Part shown: positions 10,889 to 23,650 of the stretch, piece after piece | Layout of the letters: each line of letters begins with the position of its first letter | How positions within the stretch are numbered: the first letter of the stretch is position 1 | Assembly: GCF_022376445.1 (NCBI RefSeq) | Contig: NW_025955023.1 | Location: 124,001-188,000 of the forward strand | DNA: 64,000 nucleotides | Origin: Fomitopsis serialis | Lineage: Eukaryota > Basidiomycota > Agaricomycetes > Polyporales > Fomitopsidaceae | Reading direction: 5' to 3' | Notes under the pieces: model-generated | Told to the model about the DNA's origin: nothing | The model's input: the letters and a program-made list of their open reading frames with translations, nothing else | Database searches by the model: none | Made by a program: the position numbers and the translations under genes

Positions 10889-12570
10889 ATGGCGACAGTA
10901 ACTCATTCCAACCTCAAGACCAGCCTGGGGTCGCTCGTCATAGGCAGCCTAGCTGCGACTGCGTGAGTGCCCCTAACCTCCCGAGCCACCGACTTCGCTC
11001 ATGCTCACTGCGTCTCAGACTGTCTGGTATTGTGATGATGCAGGGCATCCTGTATTTCCGGATGTTCGGGAAAGATCATCTAGGAATGAAGCTGATCGTA
11101 TGTACTGAAACGTTTGTGTTGCTTTGGTTCGGTGACTAAACTCAGTCGCAGGTATCAAGCATCATCTTGTTGGATCTGTTGCACACAGCCATGCTCTGGA
11201 CGGCAGACTGGATGTACCTGGTCGCCGGATTCGGTGATATGAACATCACAAACCATGTTTTTTGGTAGGTCAAGTCAATCGCCGAGCGCGAGCACTCACT
11301 GATAATCTCGACCGTTCAGGTCTGCAGGGGTGCGTGAAAATGAAGTTTCCTGCTTCATACTCTGCCGATCTCATTCATGATGTCTTTTAGGTTAGCATTG
11401 CATTGACGGTAAGTCGACCGCACGGGATGAAGCGGTCTCGTTCTGACCTGTTTCTCAGGCGATGACGACAGTTATCGTGCATTTCTTCTTCACGTACAGA
11501 CTATTCAGGCGTGCGTCAGACTCTAATCGTTAACCGCCTTTGAACTGACCGCAGCCTTTCATCCTCAGTTAGCAAAGGCAACTATTTCATCACTGTACCC
11601 ATGGCTATCATCGCTCTCCTTCGAGTCGGCTCTGCATTCAGTGAGTCCGTTCCACTTGCTTTCTACCCAATAGCTCACATACATGTCAGCCACTGCCGGT
11701 GAACTGTAAGTGACGAGATACCATCCGAGTCTTCGCTTCGGTGATTTTTAACGGACGGTGCAGGATCCGGTTAGGAAGTTTCTCGGCGTTCTACACACAT
11801 TACCGCTGGCTGTTACGCTTGGTCTGGTATTATCGACTGCTTTGGATATTATGATCACCTCGGGCCTGTGCATTTTCTTGAGGAAAAGCCGTAGCAGCGG
11901 CAACGGAAGTTCTGGACGGTGCGTGAATTATCTCTTATGCCGTTCGACTTCGCTCATTGAATGTGCAGGCTCGATCACATCCTGAACTCGATGACATTGT
12001 ACACCATCGAGACCGGTATGGTCACATGGTGAGTTTGCTACCGTCTTCTGGCATCCGGGACTCTGACCCAGGGAATAGTATTGCTACCGCAATCTCGCTC
12101 ATCTTTTGGCTCGCCAAACCTCACGCGCTCATCTATCTCGGTCTTCACTTTGCGATTAGCAAATGTACGTCCAAATCATTATCGGCCACTTGTCATCTTG
12201 GCTCATGCATCACATAGTTTATGCGAACTCCTTCCTTGCCTCCGTGAACGCACGTAAGCTGCTCAGGGCGCAGCACGTGTCCCTTTCAACTTCTGGCTCG
12301 GGTGCGCTCCCTCCTGTCTTCACCAACCGGTTCATCAGGCAGTCCGGAGTTTCTGTACGTTTTCTCCGCATTGGTTCGTTTGGCGTGCCTTTTTATGACA
12401 GATTTCGGTAGGTTCAGCCGGACACGGTGGATCTCACGAGCTCGAAGCTGCAAATCACGATCGACAAGACGGTTGATTATGCCACCGACGACATCCCCAT
12501 GTCTTCGACGAGAACGACTCGGTCCAACTCGGCCACTTCTCCCATGGAAGACGTGAAGGCGAAAGTATGA
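10889..12570 (+). CDS. DUF6534-type seven-helix membrane protein
   Basis: Integral membrane protein of a family (DUF6534) greatly expanded in mushroom-forming fungi; its function is unknown. The start MATVTHSNLKTSLGSLVIGS is followed, across about ten small exons, by helices at IVMMQGILYFRMF, LLDLLHTAMLWTADWMYLV, ALTAMTTVIVHFFFTYRLF, FITVPMAIIALLRVGSAF, a degenerate fifth helix, and the family hallmark LDHILNSMTLYTIETGMVT before TAISLIFWLAKPHALIYLGL. The C-terminal tail is Ser/Thr-rich and ends ATSPMEDVKAKV with a stop at 12568-12570. Exons are very short (some under 40 nt) and I did not fix every boundary. The topology fits an outside N-terminus and a cytoplasmic tail. Confidence 0.8.
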
Positions 12571-13531
12571 AAATGAGATAGCGACTCCGCATCAACGCGG
12601 AGGCTCGAGCGCAGGATGTCTGAGTGGGTTGGATGCTGCCAGTGGTGTGCTAGGGTGTGTGGCGCTTTGTACATTATTGTGTCGATTTAGTGTCAGGCTG
12701 TTGTGTACGCTCGTTTATATCCGTGCCTGGCACCTGTCGCAGCACAGCAGTATACTGCGTGCCTCAATCTTTGGATAACCTCTCAGGCCTCAGGTCCCTG
12801 TATGATCACTGTATGATCACAGCGAGACTCGCCGCCCAAGGTCGATCTAGATCCATGACCGTGTAATCGGGCGCGCGGTAAACTGTAAGGAAGCACAACA
12901 CTACGGATGACGATTGGGCTAATTCGGTTTATATATGCGTACGGTGGAATGTAAAAATGCAGTGGTTTGCTTCAGGTGTAAGTATGGTTTCTAAGGAGCT
13001 CAGGGAGCCAAGTCGCGGTCGATTGAGGTGCAACGCCACATTCGCGACACTCCGCTGGAAGACGCGCATCGCGGCGTAACTGCGCGTGCGGGTAGGGCAG
13101 GCTTGATCTTGTCCATGTCCCTCCGCATTGCCTGGCATGCCTCCGTACGAGCCCTCTTACCCACTATCCGCGCCTGCAGGACACTTCGCAATTTGGCAGC
13201 AAATAATGACTGGTATCATGAAGGTTCTGGGACGCGACTCCATCATACATCACGGCTCAGCAGATGGGTAATGCCCTCGAATCCAGTCGGCCGCCCTCTT
13301 CGAGTTTCCCTCAAGCAGAGCATACCTAACTCTCTGGCGTCCTTCACAACAACTTCTGTTGCAGTTGGACATCGAGACCTTTTCAGTGGCTGCGTTTCGG
13401 TCGCTGCAGTGCCAGTCACGAGTCGCTCCCAGAGGACACGCGAACTCACCGGTGAACTGAGATTTGCGCGTCGAAGCCATCGCGCGTGTTCGACACTCTC
13501 GTCCTCCCATTCCGCCACTACAACGCTCACC
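12571..13531. other. Intergenic region and duplicated promoter of aminopeptidase copy 1
   Basis: No gene is seen. The last 350 bp (about 13180-13531) is similar to the region just upstream of the second aminopeptidase copy (about 17910-18172), so the tandem duplication included the promoter. Confidence 0.6.
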
Positions 13532-16500
13532 ATGTCGTCCTCCGCTGAGGTTGATTATCGGCTCCCAACGAACGTCAAACCGACAGCCTACCACGTTACC
13601 GTTCGCACCGACCTCGTCGACAGCAAGTTCGACGGGATAGTCGTGATCGAGTGCGTGCAATGCGTATAGATCGACCGATGTATTTCTGACTACCACTATG
13701 TATAACAGCTTAGATGTCAAGAAGGACACCTCCAAGCTCGTGTTCAATGCAGCCAATCTGAGGCTCTCCAACATTACCCTCACCATTTCTGGTGCGAAGT
13801 CCTCCAGCTTCACTCCAGCTTCTATCGACTTTGACAAGACGATGGAGCGCTGCACGCTCGGGTTCCCGGAAAGTGTGCCGGCGGGTGCGAAAGCGCATCT
13901 TAAGATTGCATACGAGGGAGAGTTGACGGACGCGCTCATGGGTTATTACAAGTCGGTAAGCGGTGAAGGTGAGGTGTATGCGTTGACACAGTTCGAGGTG
14001 AGTCTGCTAAGGATATCTGGTACTGGTCAGTCCTGATTAAGGGGTCCTAGCCTACTGCTGCACGCCGTGTTTTCCCTTGTTGGGACGAGCCATTGCTCAA
14101 GGCGACCTTCAGTGTGACCATGATCTCGCGTGCCGACACTGTCAGTCTTAGCAACACGACTGCCGAATCAGAGGACATCTTCGACCCCAATGCTGGCAAA
14201 TCCGATGACACAGTCGCATGGCTGTCCGAGAAGCTGGCTTCGCTCGGTGTGACACAAGGTGAAAGCGAGAAGTGGAAAATAACTCGGTTTGCGGAAAGTC
14301 CGCCAATGTCAACATACCTCGTCGCATTTGCGAATGGTAGGTTCGAGTATGTGGAAAGTTCGTATACTAGTCCTCTCAGTGGCAAGACACGCCCGCTGCG
14401 TGCCTACGGTGAGTCCATAAGACGCAGTCGGTTTCGCTCGACGTGACGTGAAGACCAATTCGCGTCCTATTGTCAGCAACGAAGGACATGGTCGACAAAT
14501 TGCAATTTGCGCTGTACGTCAAGGAGAAGGCACTCCCCTTGTACGAGAAGGTGTTCGATATCGAGTACCCGCTACCGAAATTGGACACACTTGTCGCCCA
14601 CGATTTCGATTCTGGTGAGTTGAGCTGTAGCTACTCGTGATTAATTCACTTCATGGGATATGAACATTAGGTGCCATGGAGAACTGGGGTCTCATCACTG
14701 GTCGCACCTCTTGTTTCGCTCTTGACCCCAACTCCGAAGACCTGCGGACCAAGAAGGAGATCGCAAACACGCAATGCCACGAAGTTGCGCATATGTGGTA
14801 GGCAAGGTCCAGCAGTACGGAGTCCGAAGTCTCATGCACGCCTAGGTTCGGCAATATCGCCACTATGGAGTGGTGGGACAACCTCTACTTGAACGAAGGT
14901 GAGCCAATCGTACGTCACGATGAGAGATCGGGGAGGCTGAACCGACTTTTCGTGCAGGCTTCGCAACTCTGGTGCGTAGAGAATGCGCCTATCACTTGGG
15001 ACGCCATTCTGACCGCTTCTCCTAGATGGGCGAGGTGATCATACTAGGTGAGTTGATGTATCTAGCAATCCTCTACGTCGTGTTCAATGATTCATTGCAG
15101 ACAAGTGAGCCGAACCTCGGTGTTGTGAAAGATGAGGACTAATTCCCGCAGGATTTTTCCTGAGTGGAACCTCCATTCCGCTTTCATCACCGCGCACCAC
15201 AAATATGCTCTTGACGTCGACGACAACCTCTCTTCCCACCCTGTCGAAGTCGAGTGCCCAGACGCAAACATGGTGAACCAGATCTTTGATGGTCTATCGT
15301 ATTCGAAGGCAGCTTCTGGTGCAGTTGTGTCCCTGGTTGGTCTGATACACGGATATTCACCGTGGTCTCAGTGTTGCGCATGCTCTCGAGCTATGTCGGC
15401 GAAGAGAAGTTCCTCAAGGGAGTATCAATATACTTGAAGAAGCACTTGTTTGCGAACAGCGTCACTCGGGACCTTTGGGAGGGTATCCAAGAGGCGAGTG
15501 GTGAGTATGTCACCAACAGGTGTTAGCGCTCGCTAACTTGAAGTATCGGTAGGCATTGACGTTCCTAAGATGATGGACAATTGGGTCAAGAAGGTTTGGA
15601 ACACTCTCAGACCTGCATACGCAAAGCGCCAGTTGATAACGCGCACTTCAGATAGGTTTCCCGGTCCTCACTGTTACGGAGACTTCCACCGGCATACATA
15701 TCCATCAAGATCGTTTCCTTGGTACAGGACCCGCACAGCCGAAGGACAACGAGACGATTTGGACGGTGCCCCTGAGCCTGCTGACAGTCGATGGAAAGGG
15801 CAATGTTGTGATAAACAAGGACGAAGTACTCGACCAGCGTGAGAAGTCAATTTCGCTGGACGTCAACAAACCGTGGAAAATCAATGCGGGGACAGTCACT
15901 TTCTGTAAGCCGCCTTTCAGCAGTGATGGATTGCGGCAGTACTGATGTGTGCACTAGGCCGTGTGCTATATCGGCCTGATCGACTTGTCGCAATTGGTCG
16001 GGAGGCTGCGAAGGCATCGTCACCGTTCTCAATCGAGGATCGCATGGGGCTCGTCGACGATGCGTTTGCATTGAGCAAGGCAGGCTACTCAGAGGTCAGC
16101 TCGGCACTGGCATTGACGGATGTTCTGCGCAACGAGTCGGAATGTAAGCGCCTACTGAGTTTGGGATGTTCATCGACTGATGCTGCTAACTTTCTAGATC
16201 TCGTGTGGGAAAGCATTCGGAGGAATCTCGCGCTTATTCGCTCGGTCTGGTGGGAAGACACGAACATCGCGAATTTGATCGAGGGTTTCCTCGCGGAGCT
16301 CTTCACGCCGCTCGTTGACAAGCTAGGCTATGAGTACTCCAGTCAAGATTCTGCAGATACGAGGGAGTTGCGGACGTTGGCCATCGAAGGCGCCACCTCT
16401 GGAAAATCGCCAAAGTCAAGTTCTTCACTCATGCGCCTCGTCTCCTGACTGACTGCGAATATGCAGGGTGGTCGAGGAACTTCGCAGCCGATTCTCTCAT

Positions 16501-17239
16501 TATATGATAACCGGTGATGACAGCAAGATCCCTCCGGAACTACAAATTGTCACCTACGCAGTTGTAGGTCTTTGTGCTTAGCAGCGTCGGACTGGGCAAC
16601 TCACGCGCCATGGTGATCTTTTTAGGCCGTTCGGGAAGGCGGTCGCGCAGAGTGGGAGGGTGTCAAGAAGATCGCGCTGCAGCCCAAGAACCCCGCGACG
16701 GGAATCGCGGCGAGGAGAGCGCTAGCGCGAACACAGGACCTGGACATCGCGAAGGACACCTGGAAGTTCATGATGGAGGACGTCCGAACGCAGGATCTGT
16801 ACTACATGGTTGGCACCTTGGGCGTCAACCCCAGCACGAGGCGCTTCTTGGCGGAGCAGTTCAAGGCGGATTACGAGTTGCTGGACAAGAAGTTCGAGGG
16901 CAACTACGGCTTCCAAGACATTGTTGCGGTGCGTGTTGCAGTTAGCCGTTGGCTATACTGGCAGCGTTGAAGCCTGAGCTGTTTCGTAGATATCATTCCG
17001 CAATCTGTCCGCAGACAAGGATTATGAAGAGACCGCGCAGTTCTTCAAGGTAAACCTTTTATGACATGCTTCACTCACGTCTCAAAATTGACACCGACGC
17101 GCTACAGGACAGGAACACCGAAAAGTACAAAATGAAACTGGACCAGACGCTGGAGGACATCCAGGTCCGATCGGCGTGGGTCAAGCGGTCGACGGAGGAC
17201 ATCCGGAAGTGGTTCACGTCGCGCAAGAGCGCGTTGTAG
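13532..17239 (+). CDS. M1 zinc aminopeptidase (Ape2/Aap1-like), intact copy
   Basis: Cytosolic zinc aminopeptidase of family M1, trimming N-terminal residues from peptides. My exon model has 19 exons that sum to exactly 903 codons (902 residues). GAMEN is at 302-306, the zinc motif HEVAH at 338-342, and the third ligand Glu361 falls exactly 18 residues later in WLNEG-like LYLNEGFAT. The proton-donor Tyr lies in DGLSYSKAAS. The ERAP1-like C-terminal domain runs to KWFTSRKSAL. Directly after the zinc site come three tiny exons: 14958-14971 (14 nt), 15026-15047 (22 nt) and 15101-15104 (4 nt); the last is needed to keep frame and to build ILDKIFPEW. No defect is visible. A broken tandem copy follows at 18173-21870. 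Confidence 0.95.
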
Positions 17240-18172
17240 TGGGCCTCAGTCGAGTATATGGTGGGATGAACGGTAGCAATAAACCAACTATAATGTACAT
17301 ATGTGCTCGAGCATGCAATTGCTACGTTCTCGCTGCCTGTTTGAAATTGTTGACGATGGACACCTCAGGCTTGCCACTGCCAGGCAGTGTTCAAACGTTC
17401 AATATTCAATATTCAGCACGTGTCTTTCATGACAAATGACGATTGGTTTAGCCACCAAATGATTGACTGGACACTGAACATACTGAAACCTACCGGGGGG
17501 AGTATAGAAGCCACTAGTGGCTGTTGCAACAAGTGCGTGCTTCATTCCATCTTTATCATACACAACTGCAGTACCGCTGAGCTTGCAACTGGTTGTAGCC
17601 TTCATTCTGCCCGGGTTTACGCCTTGATGACCAGGGCATGAAAGACAATGCGACAACATATGACCCGTTGTATACTAGAAGCTACGCAGTGGTCCGCCCA
17701 AAGTATGAGGGGCCGGTCCTACGACGCGGGACATCGTATGCCCCGCAAGCGCTGCTGCCAGTGGGAGGCGCGTCGACGCAGGTCGACGCGTATTACAGCC
17801 TGAGGTAAGCTTGAGCTTGTTCAAGTATGTCCATATGCACTGGCTTCAAGTTGTGGCACGCCCCGCGGGCCCCGCCCGTACTTTACTGAATCTCGCTACT
17901 ACTCGCCTTCCAGGATGCAGCAGATTGACTTGGTATCATGAGGTCTCCCCGAGACGTTGACGCCCCGACCTCATAAATCACAGCTCGCCACATGGGTTTT
18001 CTCCCTTGAGAACATTCAACATACCCAACTCCACAGCGAAAACTCCCAGTCACGAGGCACACTGATAGGACACGCGAAGCTACCTGACTCGGAGGCGAAT
18101 TGACACCTGAGCGTTCAAGTCACCGCGCGTGTTCAGCACTCTGATCCCCACGCTGCTACTGCAGCGACCATC
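17240..18172. other. Spacer between tandem aminopeptidase copies
   Basis: No ORF of interest. The distal half resembles the upstream region of copy 1, including the CACCGCGCGTGTTC-type stretch close to the ATG. Confidence 0.55.
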
Positions 18173-21100
18173 ATGTCGTCCTCCGCAGAGGTGGATTACC
18201 GGCTTCCGACGAATGTTAAGCCGACACATTGCGATGTCACTGTTCGTACCAACCTCGTCGACGACAAGTTTGACGGGATTGTCACGATCGAGTGCGTGTC
18301 ATATATACAGATAAGCTGATTAGTATCTGATATTCGCCTTCATGCAACAGCCTAGATGTCAAGAAGGATACAACCAAGATCGTGTTCAACACAGCTGGTT
18401 TGAGGCTTTCCGACGTCATGCTCACCACTTCAGGCGCGAAGTCCTTGAGCCTTACTCCAGCTTCTATCGACTTTGACGAGACGATGGAGCGCTGCACACT
18501 CGAATTTCCCGGATTGTGCCGACGGGTGCAAGGGCGCGTCTCAAGATCACATACGAGGGCGACTTAACGGACTCACTCATGGGTTACTACAAGTCAGTCG
18601 GAGGCGAAGACGAGGTGTATGCCTTGACGCAGTTCGAGGTGAGTCTGTTCGGAATACCCCGAAGACGATTCCGCTCTGAAAGCAGGAATCTACATAGCCT
18701 ACCGCTGCGCGCCGTGCCTTTCCTTGCTGGGACGAGCCGTTGCTCAAGGCGACTTTCAGCGTGACCATGATTTCGCGCGCGGACACCGTCAATCTCAGTA
18801 ACATGCCCGTCGAATCGGAGGACATCTTCGACCCCAATGCTGGCAAGTTCGATGACACAGTGACATGGTTGTCCGATGTATTAGCATCGCTTGGTCTGGC
18901 ACAAGGTGAAAGCGAGAAGTGGAAGATCACACGATTTGCAAAAAGCCCGCCAATGTCAACGTACCTCGTCGCATTTGCGAACGGCAGGTTTGAGTATTTG
19001 GAAGGTTCGTACACGAGCCCTCTCAGTGGGAAGACGCGTCCGCTGCGTGCTTACGGTGAGTCTGCAATGCGTGACTGACGCGAGGACCGTTCGCGATCTC
19101 TTCTCAGCGACGAAGGACATGGTCGAAAAAATGCAATTTGCTCTCTACGTGAAGGAGAGGGCGCTCCCTCTGTATGAACAGGTGTTTGATATCGAATATC
19201 CGCTGCCGAAACTCGACACGCTCGCTGCCCACGACTTCGACATCGGTGAGCTGAACCTTAGGACACGTTGGACCGCTCCACCGATTGACATGAACTTTAG
19301 GTGCCATGGAGAACTGGGGTCTCATTGCTGGTGGTACCTCTTGCTTCGCTCTTGATCCTGACTCGGAGGACGTGCAGACTAAGAAGGATATTGCAAGTAC
19401 ACAATGCCATGAGGTTGCGCATATGTGGTAAGTAAGTCCTGCAGATGCAGCGATTATAAAGTCTCATGCGTGGCTAGGTTCGGCAACATCACTACTATGG
19501 AATGGTGGGACAACCTCTACTTGAACGAAGGCGAGTCAATTGTATGTCTCTGTGCTTTGGCAGGGCGTATTTAAATATGTTGTCATAGGCTTCGCAACCC
19601 TGGTGCGTGGGGAACACGTCTACCACTCGAAAAGCTATCGTGACTACTTCTCCTAGATGGGCGAAGTGATCATTCTAGGTGAGTTATTGCGCTGGCAGTC
19701 GACAATTCTCTGCTTGACATCTCATTGTTCGTCTCAGACAAGTAGCTCAAGTACTCTGTAATGCTTTGAGCGACGAGATCTGATCCACGCAGGATTTTTC
19801 CTGAGTGGAGACTCCATCCCGCTTTCATCACCGAGCATCACAAATGGGCTCTTGACGCTGACGACAACCTGTCGTCCCATCCCGTGGAACTCGAGTGTCC
19901 CGACGCCGAGATGGTCAACCAGATCTTCGATGATCTGTCGTATTCGAAGGCGGCTTCTGGTGAGGGGGATGTCTGTCATCGGGCCATGAACCGCTTGTTA
20001 ACCACGATGTCAGTGCTACGCATGCTCTCGAGTTACGTCGGCGAAGAGAAGTTCCTCAAGGGCGTGTCGATCTACCTGAAGAGGCACCTGTTCGCGAACA
20101 GCGTCACTCGTGACCTCTGGGAAGGTATCCAAGAAGCGAGCGGTGAGCATGTCTTTCAATGCGAGCGTGCACGCACTGATTCAGGGCGTCGGCAGGTATC
20201 GACGTCCCGCAGATGATGGACAATTGGGTCAAAAAGGTCCGAGTCGCTGACAGACCTTCGTGCACAAGGCATAACACGGCATGTTTACGAGACTTACTAT
20301 AGGTAGGATACCCGGTGCTCACCGTCATGGAGAACCCCAACGGCATACACGTTCGTCAAGATCGCTTTCTCAGTACAGGGCCGGCACAGCCGAAGGACAA
20401 CGAGACGATCTGGACAGTCCCCTTGAGTCTGCTGACCGTCAATGATGATGACAGTGTTGTGATCAACAAAAACGAGGTCCTTGACCAACGCGAAAAGTCG
20501 ATCGCATTGGATGCCAGCAAACCGTGGAAACTCAATGCGGGAACGGTCACCCTCTGTGAGCCGCCTTTCAGCCTTGATGGGATGTTGCGCCTGATATGCA
20601 TTGAAGGCCGTGTGCTGTATTCACCAGAGCGACTCGTGAAGATCGGTCGGGAAGCAGCGAAAGCGTCGTCGCCGTTCTCCATCGAGGATCGCATCGGGCT
20701 CGTCGATGACGCATTCGCGTTGAGCAAGGCAGGCTACTCGGACGTCAGCGCGGCCCTGGCGCTGACCGACGTCCTCCGCAATGAACCTGAGTGTAAGCGA
20801 CTGCTCGATGAGAGGTTCTGTCGGCTGAGGGTGCCGGCCTCCCAGACCTCGTCTGGCAAAACATCCAGAAGAACCTGCTGCTCCTCCGCTCGGTCTGGTG
20901 GGAAGACGCGGGCATCACGCACTCGGTCGAAGGCTTCCTCGCGGAGCTCTTCACGCCGCTCGTCGACACGCTCGGCTACGAGTATTCCAGCCAGGACTCT
21001 GCGGACACGCGGGAGCTGCGGACGTTGGCGATCGAGGGCGCGGCATCCGGGAAGTCGCCCAGGTGAGCGGTCTCCACCTGTCCGGCTCGCCACCCGCTTG

Positions 21101-21870
21101 ACCTGTGAATCGGTGAAGGGTGGTCGAGGAGCTCCGCGGCCGCTTCGCCCATTGCATGAGGACCGGGGATGAGAGCAAGATACCCCCAGAGTTGGAGGAG
21201 GTCGCGTACATAGTCGTAGTGCCATCCTCATCACCAGCCCGGACGGCTCACGCCCGTCACGCTCCAGGCCGTGAGGGAGGGCGGCCGGCAGAGTGGGAGC
21301 CGTCAAGCAGATCGCGCTCAAGCCGAAGAACCCCACGACCGGGGCCGCGGCGCGCAAAGGCCTGGCGCACACGCAGGACCCGGCCGTCGCGGGGGCCACC
21401 TGGGGCTTCATGCTGCGGAGGTGCGCACGCCGGATGTGTGCGACATGGTCGAGACGCTGGCGGCCAACCACGCGACGCGACGCTTCTTGGGGAGCGGTTC
21501 CGGGCGGACTACGGGGCGCTGGACAAGCGGTTCGAGGGCAACTACGGCTTCCAGGAGATCGTCGCGGTGCGCTGTCCCTGGTCATAACGGCGCGGGCATG
21601 CTGACGTGTGTTGGCCCGAGCAGTCATTCCGCAACTTGTCGACGGACAGAGACCATGAGGAGACCGCGCAGTTCTTCGAGGCTAGTCTCGTCATCCAATT
21701 GTTCCGTTGAGACATGTTGCGACTCACAGCTCGTACAGAACAAGGATACCGGGAAGTACAAGATGAGACTGGACCAAACGCTAGAGGACATCCAGGTGCG
21801 GTCGGCGTGGGTGAAGCGATCGACGGCGGACATCCAGAAATGGTTCGCGTCTCGCAAGAACGCGTTGTAG
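18173..21870 (+). pseudogene. M1 aminopeptidase, second tandem copy, frameshifted
   Basis: Paralogue of the upstream gene with the same exon plan and mostly the same splice sites, from MSSSAEVDYRLPTNVKPT to a terminal KWFASRKNAL. GAMEN, HEVAH and NEGFAT are kept, as is the 4-nt micro-exon (19738-19741). It differs in having indels inside exons. A 2-nt deletion near 18510, just after the EFPG position, throws the frame in the N-terminal domain. Further 1-nt losses occur around 21285-21310, near 21420 and near 21490 in the C-terminal domain. The late indels lie in very GC-rich DNA and could partly be sequence error. As written the product would be truncated before the active site. Confidence 0.82.
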
Positions 21871-22275
21871 CAGGCTTCTTGTGGGTCAAATGTCACTGCG
21901 TCCCCACGACTGTCGTAAGTTGGGACGAAAGGTAGCAACGACAAGATGTAACAATCCACGTCCTATATCACGCAATGACTTTCGCCGACTTGGCCTGCTG
22001 AGAACGGCGACACCGTCCTGTGAGGCAGTTGGACGTTCGATATTCGATCCTGTCCGCTGGCTCACTCGATGACATCGCAGGCTGCGATTATGACCGCGCG
22101 ATACACCAGTGTCGCTTGAAGGGACATTGGAATCATCTAGGAGGCTATATGATACACGAGCTGTCTGGTACGAGAGAAAACAATACAAAACGGATCTACA
22201 CTACATTATGTCGACAATCTAGAGTATAGAACAACGACGACAATTCGGACGGACTCGAACAGCGGCAGGACAAGA
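21871..22275. other. Intergenic region between convergent genes
   Basis: No feature is recognised. It separates the 3' end of the aminopeptidase pseudogene from the 3' end of the minus-strand Pro/Ser-rich gene. Confidence 0.5.
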
Positions 22276-23650
22276 TCAGAAGTAGCTCCCCAGCTCGATC
22301 ATCCTCGGCAGGTGCGCGTGCAAGTTAGGCGTCGCGGGCGTGCCAGCCTTCCGCCTCGGTAGTCCTGCGGGCTTTGGTCCCGGGCCCGGCTGCGGGTCGA
22401 TGACGGCGGGGGACGCGAGCTCTTCGGCGGTCTTCTTAGGCGTAGGCGCGGCGCTGCCAGGCGAACCAGCCAAGCCGGGGCGGTTGTAGGAGAGCCGACG
22501 AGGGAGGGACAGTCTGACAGGCGGCCGGATGCGAGCGCGCAGGATGGCTTGAGGGGCGGCGGACATAGGGCAGTTACCCACCGTCGATAGGACCTTCAGC
22601 GCAGTAAAGTCGCGTTCGGGAGCGAGAGGCGCGGGGGAAGGGATCTGATGACGAGGAGCGGGGAGCAGGCTTGGCTTGGCACTGAGAGGCCCATCGAACG
22701 GGAACGGCGAAGGCAGTCCGAGTCCAGAGATGCAGGGCGTACCAGAGAAGTCGAGACCCAGACCGAGAACAGGCGAGTAGAGCGGAGACTCGGGGACAAA
22801 GTCACTGTGCAGAGCCATACGCAGGGGAGCAGGCAGACGGGGCTTGCGGACCAGAGGCTTGGACAGAGCAGGACAGTTGGCTTGCAGGGGAGGCGGCGAG
22901 AGAGGCGTAGTGGGCAAGATTTGGTCGACGGGTGTGACCGGAGAAGCGCTTGCGTTGCGAGTCTTGGACAAAGCGAGGGTGAACTGGCGCAGAGAGAGCG
23001 GGAACGGGGACGGAGCCTTCCGGGAGTGAGTACCGGGGTCAAGGTGGGGGTGTTGCTGCAGAGGGCGGAGGGGAAGGACGGCGCGGGCGGCAGGTCGACT
23101 TTGCATTGGAGGACGGGGCGGTTGGACGCCAGGCGGCGGAGGGACATTGAGGAGAGGTTGCGAGAGACGACTGGGCGCGGGCTGAACAACGACGGGCGGT
23201 GACCGGGGACCATTGGGGGTACTGGAAGGCTTAAGGGAGGTGCGATGTTAGCGGCGGTCGAGAGTAGGAGAAGGAAGGTACCTATAATCCGTCGATATGG
23301 GCTGGGGCTGGACAGCGGTCTTGATGCGGTTGGATTGCGGGATGTCCTCCGGGTCGGCAACGAGGTCGTTGGCGGGGCTTGCAGGTGGTGGTAGCGACGT
23401 CGGGCTGGTGATGGTCGTGAGCTTGTTGGGGATGAGTGGGCGCGTGGTACGGCTCGGTCTTGGAGCGCTTGCGGGTGAGGGAACGCAGAGTGATGTTTCC
23501 TGTGAAGGATTGACGATGAGCGACGAGTGTGGATGGACGAGGAGGCGACGCACGTCTGGCGGGTGTGTCGCCACTCAGGCCGTAGAAGGGCTGGTCGTGG
23601 TGGTGGACGACGGTGACTGAGTAGGCGGTGGTGCGGGAGGGGCGGGACAT
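22276..23650 (-). CDS. Hypothetical Pro/Ser-rich protein
   Basis: Not recognised. The minus-strand start at 23650 gives MSRPSRTTAYSVTVVHHH; the segment to about 23445 includes GNITLRSLTRKRSKTEP. The reading then changes frame to PLIPNKLTTITSPTSLPP and continues to STDY, where a clean intron (GTACCT...TTCCAG, about 23220-23279) joins to a long Pro-rich exon ending LPRMIELGSYF at 22276. The frame change near 23430 has no intron to explain it, so it is either an indel or a mis-chosen start. The protein is proline-rich throughout, with SP and PP repeats and several basic RKP/RR patches, and looks intrinsically disordered. It has no membrane segment. It could be a cytoskeletal or cell-cycle substrate-type protein, but nothing proves this. 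Confidence 0.55.

Noticed and set aside
20734..21627. 297-codon minus-strand frame
   Set aside because: Antisense shadow of the GC-rich 3' part of the second aminopeptidase copy, which aligns well in the plus orientation.
22596..23360. 254-codon minus-strand frame starting MPTRRTSRNP
   Set aside because: Out of frame with the exon that joins cleanly by an intron to the upstream coding part; I took it to be a shadow of the 22276 frame.
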